Assembly (NCBI GenBank): GCA_964424455.1
Contig: CAYRJA010000070.1
Span: 1 to 16,332, forward strand
Length of the DNA stretch: 16,332 nt
DNA from: CAYRJA01 sp964424455
GTDB taxonomy: Bacteria; Bacteroidota; Bacteroidia; Chitinophagales; UBA10324
Direction: 5' to 3'
Position numbers and translations under genes: made by a program. Below the pieces are notes generated by a model, which was not told where the DNA came from, ran no database searches, and saw nothing but the letters and a program-made list of their open reading frames with translations. This document shows, piece by piece, positions 1 through 7,558 of this stretch (positions are counted from its first letter, which is position 1; every line of letters starts with the position of its first letter).

Positions 1-365
1 TGATGAATGCGATAACAAACCTACAAAGTTTTTGAAACAAAAAAATATTTTTTTCTACATTAACCTAAACATCAGTGGTTACCGATATAACCTCTTAATC
101 TATGCTTCAGGATTCCGGCTTAGTATCAGTTTTGTGATTCTTCTGTCGCAGGAGGGTTTCTATTTTATTTTGAACCCTCCGTCAATCAAACATCTAATAC
201 CGGCGGGTCTCCTGCGGAAGACCCGTCGAGAGCGAAATCTGCAATACAAAATTGTTGGCTATATTAATTGTGCATAAAGAAACTTCACACTTATGTTCAA
301 TCATTTCTAAAATTTTGATTTTATTTGTCAAAGATTCACTTACATCATTCTATAAACACGAACCC
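1..365. other. Non-coding region upstream of the deoxynucleoside kinase
   Basis: No convincing gene is seen. Stops close the frames at the left edge, and the one open stretch (32-277) has no recognisable protein character. The region holds an A7-T-A-T7 palindrome at 39-54 and two G+C-rich hairpins (151-180 and 201-228), annotated separately. I find no exact TAnnTTTG promoter box before the kinase start at 366. The end of the preceding gene is not in the window. Confidence 0.6.
146..228 (+). promoter_or_regulatory. Two hairpins with a competing long-range helix (possible structured leader or small RNA)
   Basis: Hairpin 1 pairs 151-159 with 172-180 (GGAGGGTTT against GAACCCTCC, one G-U, 12-nt loop). 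Hairpin 2 pairs 201-210 with 219-228 (CGGCGGGTCT against AGACCCGTCG, one G-U, 8-nt loop). In addition CGCAGGAG at 147-154 is exactly complementary to CTCCTGCG at 209-216, extendable by a G-U pair on each side, so this helix would exclude both hairpins. No U-run follows either hairpin on either strand, so they are not ordinary terminators. Function and transcribed strand are unknown; a leader of the kinase gene or an independent RNA are both possible. Confidence 0.35.
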
Positions 366-1010
366 ATGCCACCTAAGAAAGAAAAAAATAAAATCAAACA
401 TATTGCTGTTGCAGGAAATATCGGCTCAGGTAAAACCACGCTCACCACTTTGCTTGCGAAACATTACAAGTGGGAACCTCAATATGAAGATGTAGAGAAC
501 AATCCTTATCTCTATGATTTTTATGAAGACATGCCCCGCTGGTCGTTCAACCTGCAAATCTATTTTTTGAATAACCGTTTCTCTCAAATCATAGAAATAC
601 AGAAAGGAGATAAAACTGTAATTCAGGACAGAACGATTTATGAAGATGCACAAATATTTGCTCCCAATCTTCATGCAATGGGATTGATGACGAAGCGCGA
701 CTTCGATAATTACAGTAATATGTTCAAGACAATTAATCAACTCATAAAACCACCCGATTTACTTATATATCTGCGTGCATCCATTCCAACATTAGTGGAG
801 CAGATTCAGCGCCGTGGTCGTGAGTATGAAGAAAATTTACGGCTTGATTATATCCGCCGGCTGAATGAATATTATGAAGCATGGATAAATACTTACAAGC
901 ATGGACGGTTGCTTATTATAGATATTGATAAAACAAACTTTGCCGACCGTAAAGAGCATCTCGGTTCTGTGATTTCAAAAATCAATGCAGAAATGCACGG
1001 ATTGTTCTAA
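366..1010 (+). CDS. Deoxynucleoside kinase (dNK/dGK family)
   Basis: A 214-residue cytosolic P-loop enzyme expected to phosphorylate deoxynucleosides for nucleotide salvage. The P-loop GNIGSGKTT is at residues 17-25. It is followed by the substrate-pocket segment around YLYDFYEDMPRWSFNLQIYFL, the DR motif in VIQDRTIYEDA, and the arginine-rich lid QRRGREYE. These are the expected motifs of the dNK family in the right order, and the length matches the usual 205-225 residues. The frame is open upstream to 252, but the ATG at 366 gives the lysine-rich N-terminus seen just before the P-loop strand; the upstream extension is hydrophobic and unlike the family. No Shine-Dalgarno sequence is visible. 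It is probably monocistronic, 71 bp before the next start. Which deoxynucleoside it prefers cannot be read from the sequence. Confidence 0.9.
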   Translation: MPPKKEKNKIKHIAVAGNIGSGKTTLTTLLAKHYKWEPQYEDVENNPYLYDFYEDMPRWSFNLQIYFLNNRFSQIIEIQKGDKTVIQDRTIYEDAQIFAPNLHAMGLMTKRDFDNYSNMFKTINQLIKPPDLLIYLRASIPTLVEQIQRRGREYEENLRLDYIRRLNEYYEAWINTYKHGRLLIIDIDKTNFADRKEHLGSVISKINAEMHGLF

Positions 1011-1081
1011 ATAAACTTAACTGTAACACCTGAAAGATGCATTTTAATTATATTCTTTCTGTGTTATTAATTTGAATATGA

Positions 1082-1909
1082 ATGAAAGGTTTCATCAGGA
1101 TTGTTGTTCTTCTTTCTGCTTTTCATTTTTCGTTTTCTATTGCTGTTGCCGGCGATGGGCTTCCTGCCGGGGCGCGGAGTCTTGCAATGGGCGGCACATC
1201 TGTAACACTTTCAGACAATTATTCCCTTTTCAATAATCAGGCGGGAATGGCTTTTCTGAAGAATCCGTCTGTATCCATTGCATCGCAACGCGGCTTCTTT
1301 ATGTCTGAATTTAATACTGCATCAGGAGGTGTTGTACTGCCTGCAAAATCCGGAGTGTTTGGCGTGGGTGTTTCCTACTTTGGCTTTAATGTTTACAATG
1401 AAAAGAATGCAGGGCTATCTTATGCAAGATTGTTTACTGATAATATTGCCTTCGGTGTGCAGTTAGATTATCATTCCACTTCTATTATAGAATACGGAAC
1501 GCAATCTGCTGTAACATTTGAAGCCGGATTAATGGCAAAGATTTTCAGGCAACTGAATTTCGGCGCACATATTTATAATCCTGTCCGTGCCCATCTGGGA
1601 TTTTATGGAGATGAACGATTGCCAACCATCTTCAATGCCGGCTTAGGTTACACTGTAAGCGAGAAGGTATTACTTACAGTAGAAACTGAAAAGAATATGG
1701 ATTACGCTGCCCGGTTCAAAGCAGGATTGGAATATAAACCGGATGAGAAAGTTTTTATTCGCGGTGGATTCATGACTAATCCATTTCAGTCTTCTTTCGG
1801 AGCAGGGTTCAGGTTTAATAATCTGAATATTGACTTAGCTTCATCTTATCATCAGGTACTCGGTTTCTCTCCTAACCTTTCGCTGAGTTATGAGTTTAAT
1901 AAAAAATAA
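1082..1909 (+). CDS. PorV/PorQ-like outer-membrane beta-barrel protein
   Basis: A 275-residue protein with an N-terminal signal peptide (hydrophobic residues about 5-23, ending VAG). It then has the segment GARSLAMGGTSVTLSDNYSLFNNQAGMA, which is typical of the FadL-like PorV/PorQ/UPF0164 barrel group of Bacteroidota. The rest alternates hydrophobic and polar residues with many aromatics and ends LSLSYEFNKK, as expected for transmembrane beta strands. PorV and PorQ belong to the type IX secretion system, but this protein lacks the sequence features I would need to name it either one, and many paralogues in the phylum are uncharacterised. The gene overlaps the next by 20 nt in another frame, so the two are probably translationally coupled and work together in the outer membrane. 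A TGTAACA motif lies 54 bp upstream of the start. Confidence 0.75.
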   Translation: MKGFIRIVVLLSAFHFSFSIAVAGDGLPAGARSLAMGGTSVTLSDNYSLFNNQAGMAFLKNPSVSIASQRGFFMSEFNTASGGVVLPAKSGVFGVGVSYFGFNVYNEKNAGLSYARLFTDNIAFGVQLDYHSTSIIEYGTQSAVTFEAGLMAKIFRQLNFGAHIYNPVRAHLGFYGDERLPTIFNAGLGYTVSEKVLLTVETEKNMDYAARFKAGLEYKPDEKVFIRGGFMTNPFQSSFGAGFRFNNLNIDLASSYHQVLGFSPNLSLSYEFNKK

Positions 1910-4055
1910 ACTGCTGCTCTTATTTCATTCCGGAATCAATAGAGAAATTACTTTTATTGAAAAGTGTTTTTCTCTGTTCAGAAAGGGGATGATAATTTTA
2001 TTCCTTATTGTAACAAGCTTTCACACCTCATATTCTCAAGTTCCGAAAGATGATATAAAAGAAAATCTGCTGGAAGAATCCACCGAAAGCAACGATGCTG
2101 TAACACAGGACTATGAAAGTATAGAAGATCTGTCTAACTCTCTTGTAAAGAATCCTATAAACCTGAATAAAGCATCCGGAGAAGACTTGCAGCAGTTGGT
2201 AGAGCTTCATTTACTGAATGATTTACAGGTAAATGCTTTTCTTAACTACCGTCAGAAATTAGGCGAGTTAATAAGTATTTATGAACTGCAGGCAGTGCCT
2301 TATTTTGATGTGCCTACTATTGAAAATATTCTTCCCTACATTACAATTGATAAAGACATTACTAACTACAATGCTTCGCTGAAAGAGTTGTTAACGCGAG
2401 GAGATTATATGCTGCTGTTACGCGGGCAACAGATTCTTGAGACACAAAAAGGTTATACGCCGGTTGACTCTTCTTCCCGTAGTTACACACGATATTCCGG
2501 AAGCCCTCAGACACTGTATGCACGGTTTCGCTATAACTTCGGAACACGGTTAAGCTATGGTGTTACAGCACAGAAAGATGCCGGTGAAGAGTTTTTTAAA
2601 GGAACTCAGCCGGGCGGGTTCGATTTTTATTCTGCACATTTCTTCATCAGAGGGAATAAGTTTTTGAAATCTCTTGCTGTTGGTGATTATGAATTGCGTT
2701 TCGGACAAGGACTAATCATGTGTACCGGTTTCTCCACAGGAAAAAGTCCTATGGTGTTACAGATACTGAAAGGCGGAAGGACATTAAGACCTTATGCATC
2801 AGTTAACGAATACAACTTTTTCCGGGGCGCTGCAGTGGAATTAGGTAAAGGAAAATTTGCTGCTACCGGATTTTTCTCCTATAAAAAGATAGATGCCGGC
2901 ATTGTAACAGTTGACACAGTCAGCGAAATGGGAGATGTGATTTCTTCTTACGGAGGTGATGGTTATCATCGAACGCCTACTGAAATAGCAAAGAAGAATG
3001 TTGTACCGCAAACAGTTTATGGCGGTAATATCAAATACTCCGGTACCCGTTTACAAATCGGAACTTCGGCTTTTCAATCACTGATTGATGCTACCGTTAA
3101 TAAACAGATTTATCCTTACAATCAATTTAGTACTCCAAATAATCAACTCACCAATGCAAGTGTGGATTATAATTATCAAATCGGCAATGTCAATTTATTC
3201 GGTGAAGCAGCAATGAGCGGCAACGGAGGGAAAGGTATTCTGCAGGGTATGCTGATAAGTTTAGATCCGAAAGTAGATATGTCGCTGCTTTACAGGAATT
3301 ACGAGCGCAATTTTCAAACCCTGTATTCAAGCGGCTTCGGCGAATCAAGCGTACCTAACAATGAGAAAGGTCTATACACAGGAATCTCCATTCGACCTGT
3401 CGCCCGCTGGCAGTTGGATGGGTATATTGATTTTTCCAATAAACCCTGGCTGGATTTTATGACAGACGCTCCCTCGCACAATACAGACTATTTCACCCAA
3501 CTCACATGGACTCCTTCTAAAACTATTGAGATATATGCCCGATACAAAGACGAGAGCAAGCAAACTAATTTCACTAATAACACTACACCGATTGATTATC
3601 TGACTGTCGCAAGAAGACAGAATGCCCGCTTTAATGTGAAGTTTAAAGCATCTTCAAGCGTTTCATTTCAAAGCCGCGTAGAATGGGTAAAATTTCATCA
3701 GCAAACTGTAACACCTTCTTACGGATACCTAGTTTTTCAGGATATAATATATAAATCCTTGAGCGCTCCTCTTGCTGTTACACTTCGTTACTGCTTGTTT
3801 GATGTGGACAGTTATGATGCGCGGATATATACTTATGAAAGTGATGTTCTTTATGGCTATTCCATTCCGTCATTTCAGAACAGAGGATCCCGGTTTTATA
3901 TACTTACCCGTTACTCACTCAACCGTCATGTTGATTTCTGGATTCGCTATGCACAGACTTACTACACGAACATAAAAACCATTGGAAGCGGATTAGACAA
4001 TATTGAGCAGCCCAAAAAATCTGAAGTGAAAGTAGAAATGCGTTTAAGATTTTGA
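1890..4055 (+). CDS. Large outer-membrane protein with N-terminal helix-hairpin-helix domain
   Basis: A 721-residue product from the ATG at 1890, inside the end of the preceding gene. An ATG at 1989 follows a purine-rich AGAAAGGGG and would start directly at the hydrophobic segment MIILFLIVTSFHTSYSQ, giving 688 residues. Either way a signal peptide ending near SYSQ is likely. Residues about 80-160 hold a ComEA-like helix-hairpin-helix region (NLNKASGEDLQQLVELHLL..., then a second unit ending YELQAVPYFD). The remaining ~550 residues are rich in Tyr, Phe, Gly and Ser with alternating patterns and end VEMRLRF, as in an outer-membrane barrel. Helix-hairpin-helix units usually bind DNA non-specifically, but here they could also mediate protein contacts. 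This gene carries seven TGTWACA motifs, the most of any gene here. Function unknown. Confidence 0.75.
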   Translation: MSLIKNKLLLLFHSGINREITFIEKCFSLFRKGMIILFLIVTSFHTSYSQVPKDDIKENLLEESTESNDAVTQDYESIEDLSNSLVKNPINLNKASGEDLQQLVELHLLNDLQVNAFLNYRQKLGELISIYELQAVPYFDVPTIENILPYITIDKDITNYNASLKELLTRGDYMLLLRGQQILETQKGYTPVDSSSRSYTRYSGSPQTLYARFRYNFGTRLSYGVTAQKDAGEEFFKGTQPGGFDFYSAHFFIRGNKFLKSLAVGDYELRFGQGLIMCTGFSTGKSPMVLQILKGGRTLRPYASVNEYNFFRGAAVELGKGKFAATGFFSYKKIDAGIVTVDTVSEMGDVISSYGGDGYHRTPTEIAKKNVVPQTVYGGNIKYSGTRLQIGTSAFQSLIDATVNKQIYPYNQFSTPNNQLTNASVDYNYQIGNVNLFGEAAMSGNGGKGILQGMLISLDPKVDMSLLYRNYERNFQTLYSSGFGESSVPNNEKGLYTGISIRPVARWQLDGYIDFSNKPWLDFMTDAPSHNTDYFTQLTWTPSKTIEIYARYKDESKQTNFTNNTTPIDYLTVARRQNARFNVKFKASSSVSFQSRVEWVKFHQQTVTPSYGYLVFQDIIYKSLSAPLAVTLRYCLFDVDSYDARIYTYESDVLYGYSIPSFQNRGSRFYILTRYSLNRHVDFWIRYAQTYYTNIKTIGSGLDNIEQPKKSEVKVEMRLRF

Positions 4056-4092
4056 ATGTACCTTTCGGCAGTTTTTTATGCTCTGATATATA

Positions 4093-5019
4093 ATGAAGGT
4101 TACTGTTCTGCTTTTCCACCGTGTACATCCTAAGCGCGATCCCTTGTGGGATCCTATGGATCCTGTACTTTTTGAATCTATTCTCCTCTATGTAAAAAAG
4201 AATTATGAACCGGTTGGACTGGATGAATTCTTTCAGCACACGGACAGGAAATATAAAAGGCAACCGTTGATTATCACTTATGATGATGGTTACAGAGATT
4301 TTATTGATTACAGTTTTCCGCTTTTAAAAAAGTATTCTCTGCCTGCATCCATGTTTGTTGTAACAGACTGCATAGATCGTAACACTCCTACATGGACATA
4401 CTTAATGGATTATTTTTTTTACAACACAAAGAAATTAGAAGTAAATAACTGTGATTTCGGGCTTCCTATTCAGGAATTTAATGTTACAAAATGGAATACT
4501 GATGAAGAGCGAATTGCTTATTGCAAGAAGTTCAAACAATACCTGAAAAGGGTTCCGAATAAAAAGAGAACTGAAATTGTACAGACATTCGTCACCGACT
4601 TTAATGATGTGCAGAAACCGCAAAACCTGATGATGACATGGGAAGAAATTAAGCAACTGCAATCTGAAGGTGTTCAGATTGGTTCACACTCTGTTTCTCA
4701 TCCGCCGCTTGCTACTATTGAGGATGAGAATGAATTGAAGTCTGAATTGCTTGATTCTGCAGTACGGATAAAAGAGGTGACCGGCAGATTTCCGAGTACA
4801 ATTTCTTATCCGGTCGGCAGTTACAATTCTCGGGTAAAAATGGTGTCAGAACAGGTTGGATACAAATTAGGTTTGGCGGTCAACCAACGGATCTTTAATA
4901 CTAACAGAGATGATAATTTTGAAATTCCCCGTATTGAACTGTATAATGAAGATATGATAAAGGCAAAGCTGCGCATTACAGGAATATATGGAAAATTAAA
5001 ACGCATGGCAGGAAGATGA
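4093..5019 (+). CDS. NodB-type polysaccharide deacetylase
   Basis: A 308-residue protein of carbohydrate esterase family 4. Motif 1 is TYDDGY at residues 62-67, with catalytic-base and metal Asp at 64/65. Motif 2 is SHSVSHP at 198-204, supplying metal-binding His199 and His203. Motif 3 is SYPVGSYN. The insertion of about 100 residues between motifs 1 and 2 is longer than in chitin or peptidoglycan deacetylases and is typical of enzymes of exopolysaccharide or LPS loci. No signal peptide is seen, so the enzyme is likely cytoplasmic or peripheral and acts on a nucleotide- or lipid-linked amino sugar. The stop overlaps the next start as ATGA at 5016-5019, so it is co-translated with the formyltransferase. 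Removal of an N-acyl group (acetyl or formyl) is the expected reaction; the substrate is not readable. Confidence 0.85.
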   Translation: MKVTVLLFHRVHPKRDPLWDPMDPVLFESILLYVKKNYEPVGLDEFFQHTDRKYKRQPLIITYDDGYRDFIDYSFPLLKKYSLPASMFVVTDCIDRNTPTWTYLMDYFFYNTKKLEVNNCDFGLPIQEFNVTKWNTDEERIAYCKKFKQYLKRVPNKKRTEIVQTFVTDFNDVQKPQNLMMTWEEIKQLQSEGVQIGSHSVSHPPLATIEDENELKSELLDSAVRIKEVTGRFPSTISYPVGSYNSRVKMVSEQVGYKLGLAVNQRIFNTNRDDNFEIPRIELYNEDMIKAKLRITGIYGKLKRMAGR

Positions 5020-5840
5020 AGATAGTTTTGCTCTGTGGTAATCAATCTAATCAGGTAGCACTTGCCAATAAAATAGCCAAGCAATTTAACCTTGCTGGAG
5101 TAGTTCTTGAGAAAAGAAAACCAAAAAAAATATCTGGGATTTCATTTTCAGAATTATTTAATAAAGTTTTAGACAGAACTCTTTTCTCCAACATAAGAAA
5201 TGCGTGGTTTCATCTTTTAGAATATTACGACCGGCACTTCCCGTCTTTGCCCAATGTAAAACACATTACTGTAACACAAATCAACTCCGGAGACACCATT
5301 GATTTTATAAAAGAAGTTCAGCCGGATTTACTGATGGTATCAGGAACACGCATGATAAAGGAAAAAATCCTATCCCTTCCTTTTCAAAAAGGAATTGTGA
5401 ACCTTCATACCGGACTTTCTCCATATATCAAGGGCGGACCCAACTGTACTAACTGGTGTTTGGCAACCAATCAAATTCATCTGATAGGAAACACAGTAAT
5501 GTGGATTGATTCGGGAATTGATTCGGGAAACATTATCACCACCGAGTTAACTGAATTTTCGGGCAACGAAAATCTGTTACAGATTCATATTAAGGTAATG
5601 GATCACGCTCACGACCTTTATTTAAGAAGTTTAAAGGTGATAGAAGATAATTTTGAAAACTGTCCGAGTATTAAACAAGCAAGCATTACAGAGGGAAAAA
5701 CATATTATACCAAAATGTGGGGAGTAAAACAGAAGTTTAAAATCCTTTCTCTTTTCTTAACAAATGGGTTCAGAAAAAAAATATTATCAGAAGACTACAA
5801 GCAAGAAAGAGAAAAGATAAAGACCGTTCCTTTGCCTTAG
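5016..5840 (+). CDS. Formyltransferase-fold protein (sugar N-formyltransferase-like)
   Basis: A 274-residue protein of the formyl transferase family (Fmt, PurN, ArnA N-terminus, sugar N-formyltransferases). The core runs from about residue 100 to 175: PDLLMVSGTRMI, then VNLHTGLSPY with the family Asn129 and His131, then the WIDSGIDSGNII loop carrying the catalytic Asp (probably D169). This is the Asn-His-Asp triad used with N10-formyl-tetrahydrofolate. It is shorter than methionyl-tRNA formyltransferase and lacks that enzyme's C-terminal RNA-binding domain, so tRNA is an unlikely substrate. An amino sugar is more likely, given the overlapping upstream NodB deacetylase. The start is fixed by the 4-nt ATGA overlap. 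Residues 230-274 are basic and unlike the core; I do not recognise them. Confidence 0.75.
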   Translation: MKIVLLCGNQSNQVALANKIAKQFNLAGVVLEKRKPKKISGISFSELFNKVLDRTLFSNIRNAWFHLLEYYDRHFPSLPNVKHITVTQINSGDTIDFIKEVQPDLLMVSGTRMIKEKILSLPFQKGIVNLHTGLSPYIKGGPNCTNWCLATNQIHLIGNTVMWIDSGIDSGNIITTELTEFSGNENLLQIHIKVMDHAHDLYLRSLKVIEDNFENCPSIKQASITEGKTYYTKMWGVKQKFKILSLFLTNGFRKKILSEDYKQEREKIKTVPLP

Positions 5841-6065
5841 TAATAGACCTTTCATTTACAAGTCCTGCGTTTTGAGCAATTTGAGTGAAAACTGCGCTGC
5901 TAATAAATTACCCTCCGACAAAGACGAAGTCTCAAATAAAGCGCAGCATTGCACACACATCAATATTTCTCACTATAATCTGTCATAGAAATCTGCCCAT
6001 CATGCACATTATCGTTCATCACATTCCCCATAAAACTTTATCTTTGTGTCCCTTTAAAATTAACG
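5841..6065. other. Intergenic region before miaB
   Basis: This stretch of 225 bp holds no gene I can support. An 81-codon open frame (5885-6130) runs into miaB in another frame, has no family resemblance and is rich in His, Ile and Thr as chance frames are. The only clear element is the promoter box at 6039-6046. No strong terminator is visible for the preceding pair of genes. Confidence 0.6.
6039..6046 (+). promoter_or_regulatory. Bacteroidota -7 box for the miaB operon
   Basis: TATCTTTG matches the TAnnTTTG -7 consensus of Bacteroidota housekeeping promoters exactly. It lies 20 bp before the miaB ATG, implying a very short 5' leader. The -33 element (TTG-like) is weak: no exact TTTG is seen at the expected distance. 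Confidence 0.55.
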
Positions 6066-7514
6066 ATGTCAGAAATTTATCCCGGACTGGAAACTATCAA
6101 CAGAACTCACGACGAAAACCGTCAGGGTGAGGCATTTTCGTTAGCAGAAGAAAGGGAACTTAATTCTGACTGCCGCCGGTTTTATATCGAAAGTTATGGC
6201 TGTGCTATGAATTTCAGTGACAGTGAAATTGTTGCTTCTATTTTAATGAAAGAAGGCTTTATGCCTACCAAAAATTATATGGAAGCCGATTTGGTTTTTA
6301 TAAACACTTGCTCTGTTCGTGAAAATGCAGAAACAAGAGTTCGCGCCCGTCTTGGTGATTTTAAAAAAATAAAAAAACTGAAGCCGGATGCATTAGTCGG
6401 CGTACTCGGCTGCATGGCTGAACGGTTGAAAAATAAATTTCTTGAAGAAGAGAAATTGGTTGATCTCGTTATCGGACCGGATGCCTATCGTTCACTGCCA
6501 ACCCTTATTTCTTCTGCCGATGAAGGTCAGAAAGCAATTAATGTGTTACTGAGCCGTGAAGAAACCTATGCTGACATTAGCCCTGTTCGTTTGAACAGCA
6601 ATGGTGTTACAGCATTTATTTCCATCATGCGCGGGTGTGACAATATGTGTTCATTTTGTGTGGTACCTTTTACCCGCGGAAGAGAGCGCAGCCGCGATCC
6701 TTACAGCATTGTCCGGGAAGCAGAAGAATTATTTGCACAGGGTTTCCGTGAAGTTACTTTGCTTGGGCAGAATGTGGACAGCTATAAATGGACGAGCACA
6801 TCATCCTCCGAAGAAAATGGCGAGCAAGTGAACTTTGCTCAACTGTTAGAGCGGGTTGCCTTAGTAAATCCCAAGTTGCGTGTCCGCTTTAGCACTTCCC
6901 ATCCTAAAGATATTACTGATGAAGTGTTACACACCATAAATAAATATGATAACATCTGTAAATACATTCATCTTCCGCTACAGTCTGGCAGCAACAGGGT
7001 TTTGGAATTGATGAACAGAACATACAGCCGTGAATGGTATAAAGAAAGGATAGATTCAATACGCAGAATCATTCCCGGTTGTGGAATTTCTACGGACATG
7101 ATTGCCGGCTTTTGTACAGAAACTGAAGAAGATCACCAGGACACATTAGACATGATGGAGTATGTGAAATACGACTTGGCATATATGTTCGCTTACTCAG
7201 TCAGACCCGGTACTTTAGCAGAGAGAAATTATGAAGATGATGTACCGCAAGAGGTAAAAAGCAGAAGGTTGTCTGAGATAGTTGCATTACAACATAAACA
7301 TCAGGCAGAGACTAACCCGCTTGAAATTGGAAGAAAATATGAGGTACTGATAGAAGGTGTTTCAAAAAAATCAAAAGATGAACTTTTTGGGCGCACTTCT
7401 CAAAACAAAGTAGTGATTTTTCCAAAAGAGAATCTGAAGCCCGGTGAATATGTTACAGTTGAGATTACTGACTGTACTCCTGCAACACTAATTGGAAGGA
7501 CTGTTGGTACATGA
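6066..7514 (+). CDS. miaB: tRNA-2-methylthio-N6-dimethylallyladenosine synthase MiaB
   Basis: A 482-residue radical-SAM methylthiotransferase. It adds the 2-methylthio group to i6A37 next to the anticodon of tRNAs that read UNN codons. The N-terminal domain has the three cysteines of the auxiliary 4Fe-4S cluster: Cys46 (SYGCAMN), Cys82 (NTCSVRE) and Cys116 (LGCMAER). The radical-SAM CxxxCxxC motif is Cys191, Cys195 and Cys198 (RGCDNMCSFC). LLGQNVDSY follows, and a C-terminal TRAM domain covers about 415-482. VRENAE, TRGRERSR and the overall length separate MiaB from RimO and MtaB. It has a 35-residue N-terminal extension before the first domain, common in this phylum. It is first in the operon, with a promoter box at 6039. 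Three TGTWACA motifs lie inside it. Confidence 0.97.
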   Translation: MSEIYPGLETINRTHDENRQGEAFSLAEERELNSDCRRFYIESYGCAMNFSDSEIVASILMKEGFMPTKNYMEADLVFINTCSVRENAETRVRARLGDFKKIKKLKPDALVGVLGCMAERLKNKFLEEEKLVDLVIGPDAYRSLPTLISSADEGQKAINVLLSREETYADISPVRLNSNGVTAFISIMRGCDNMCSFCVVPFTRGRERSRDPYSIVREAEELFAQGFREVTLLGQNVDSYKWTSTSSSEENGEQVNFAQLLERVALVNPKLRVRFSTSHPKDITDEVLHTINKYDNICKYIHLPLQSGSNRVLELMNRTYSREWYKERIDSIRRIIPGCGISTDMIAGFCTETEEDHQDTLDMMEYVKYDLAYMFAYSVRPGTLAERNYEDDVPQEVKSRRLSEIVALQHKHQAETNPLEIGRKYEVLIEGVSKKSKDELFGRTSQNKVVIFPKENLKPGEYVTVEITDCTPATLIGRTVGT

Positions 7515-7558
7515 AGTTGAAAACATTATTTAATAAAGTAGAAATCTGATATTATCCA

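Noticed and set aside
32..277. 81-codon open frame in the left non-coding region
   Set aside because: No recognisable domain or ribosome binding site, and it crosses the two hairpins; it looks like a chance frame.
1082..1909. Naming this gene porQ or porV
   Set aside because: Only the general family pattern is visible; the specific sequence traits of either type IX secretion protein are not.
2397..2420. Near-copy TGTTACG in the helix-hairpin-helix gene
   Set aside because: One mismatch to the motif; only exact copies were counted.
3919..4263. 114-codon antisense open frame across the end of the helix-hairpin-helix gene and the deacetylase start
   Set aside because: It lies opposite two well-supported genes and has no family resemblance.
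5505..5528. Perfect tandem duplication of a 12-bp unit (ATTGATTCGGGA twice) in the formyltransferase gene
   Set aside because: It encodes IDSGIDSG, which matches the usual family pattern (V/I-D-x-G-I-D-x-G) around the catalytic Asp, so protein constraint explains it without a recent duplication.
5885..6130. 81-codon open frame before and into miaB
   Set aside because: It overlaps the miaB promoter and start in another frame, and its composition is unlike a protein.
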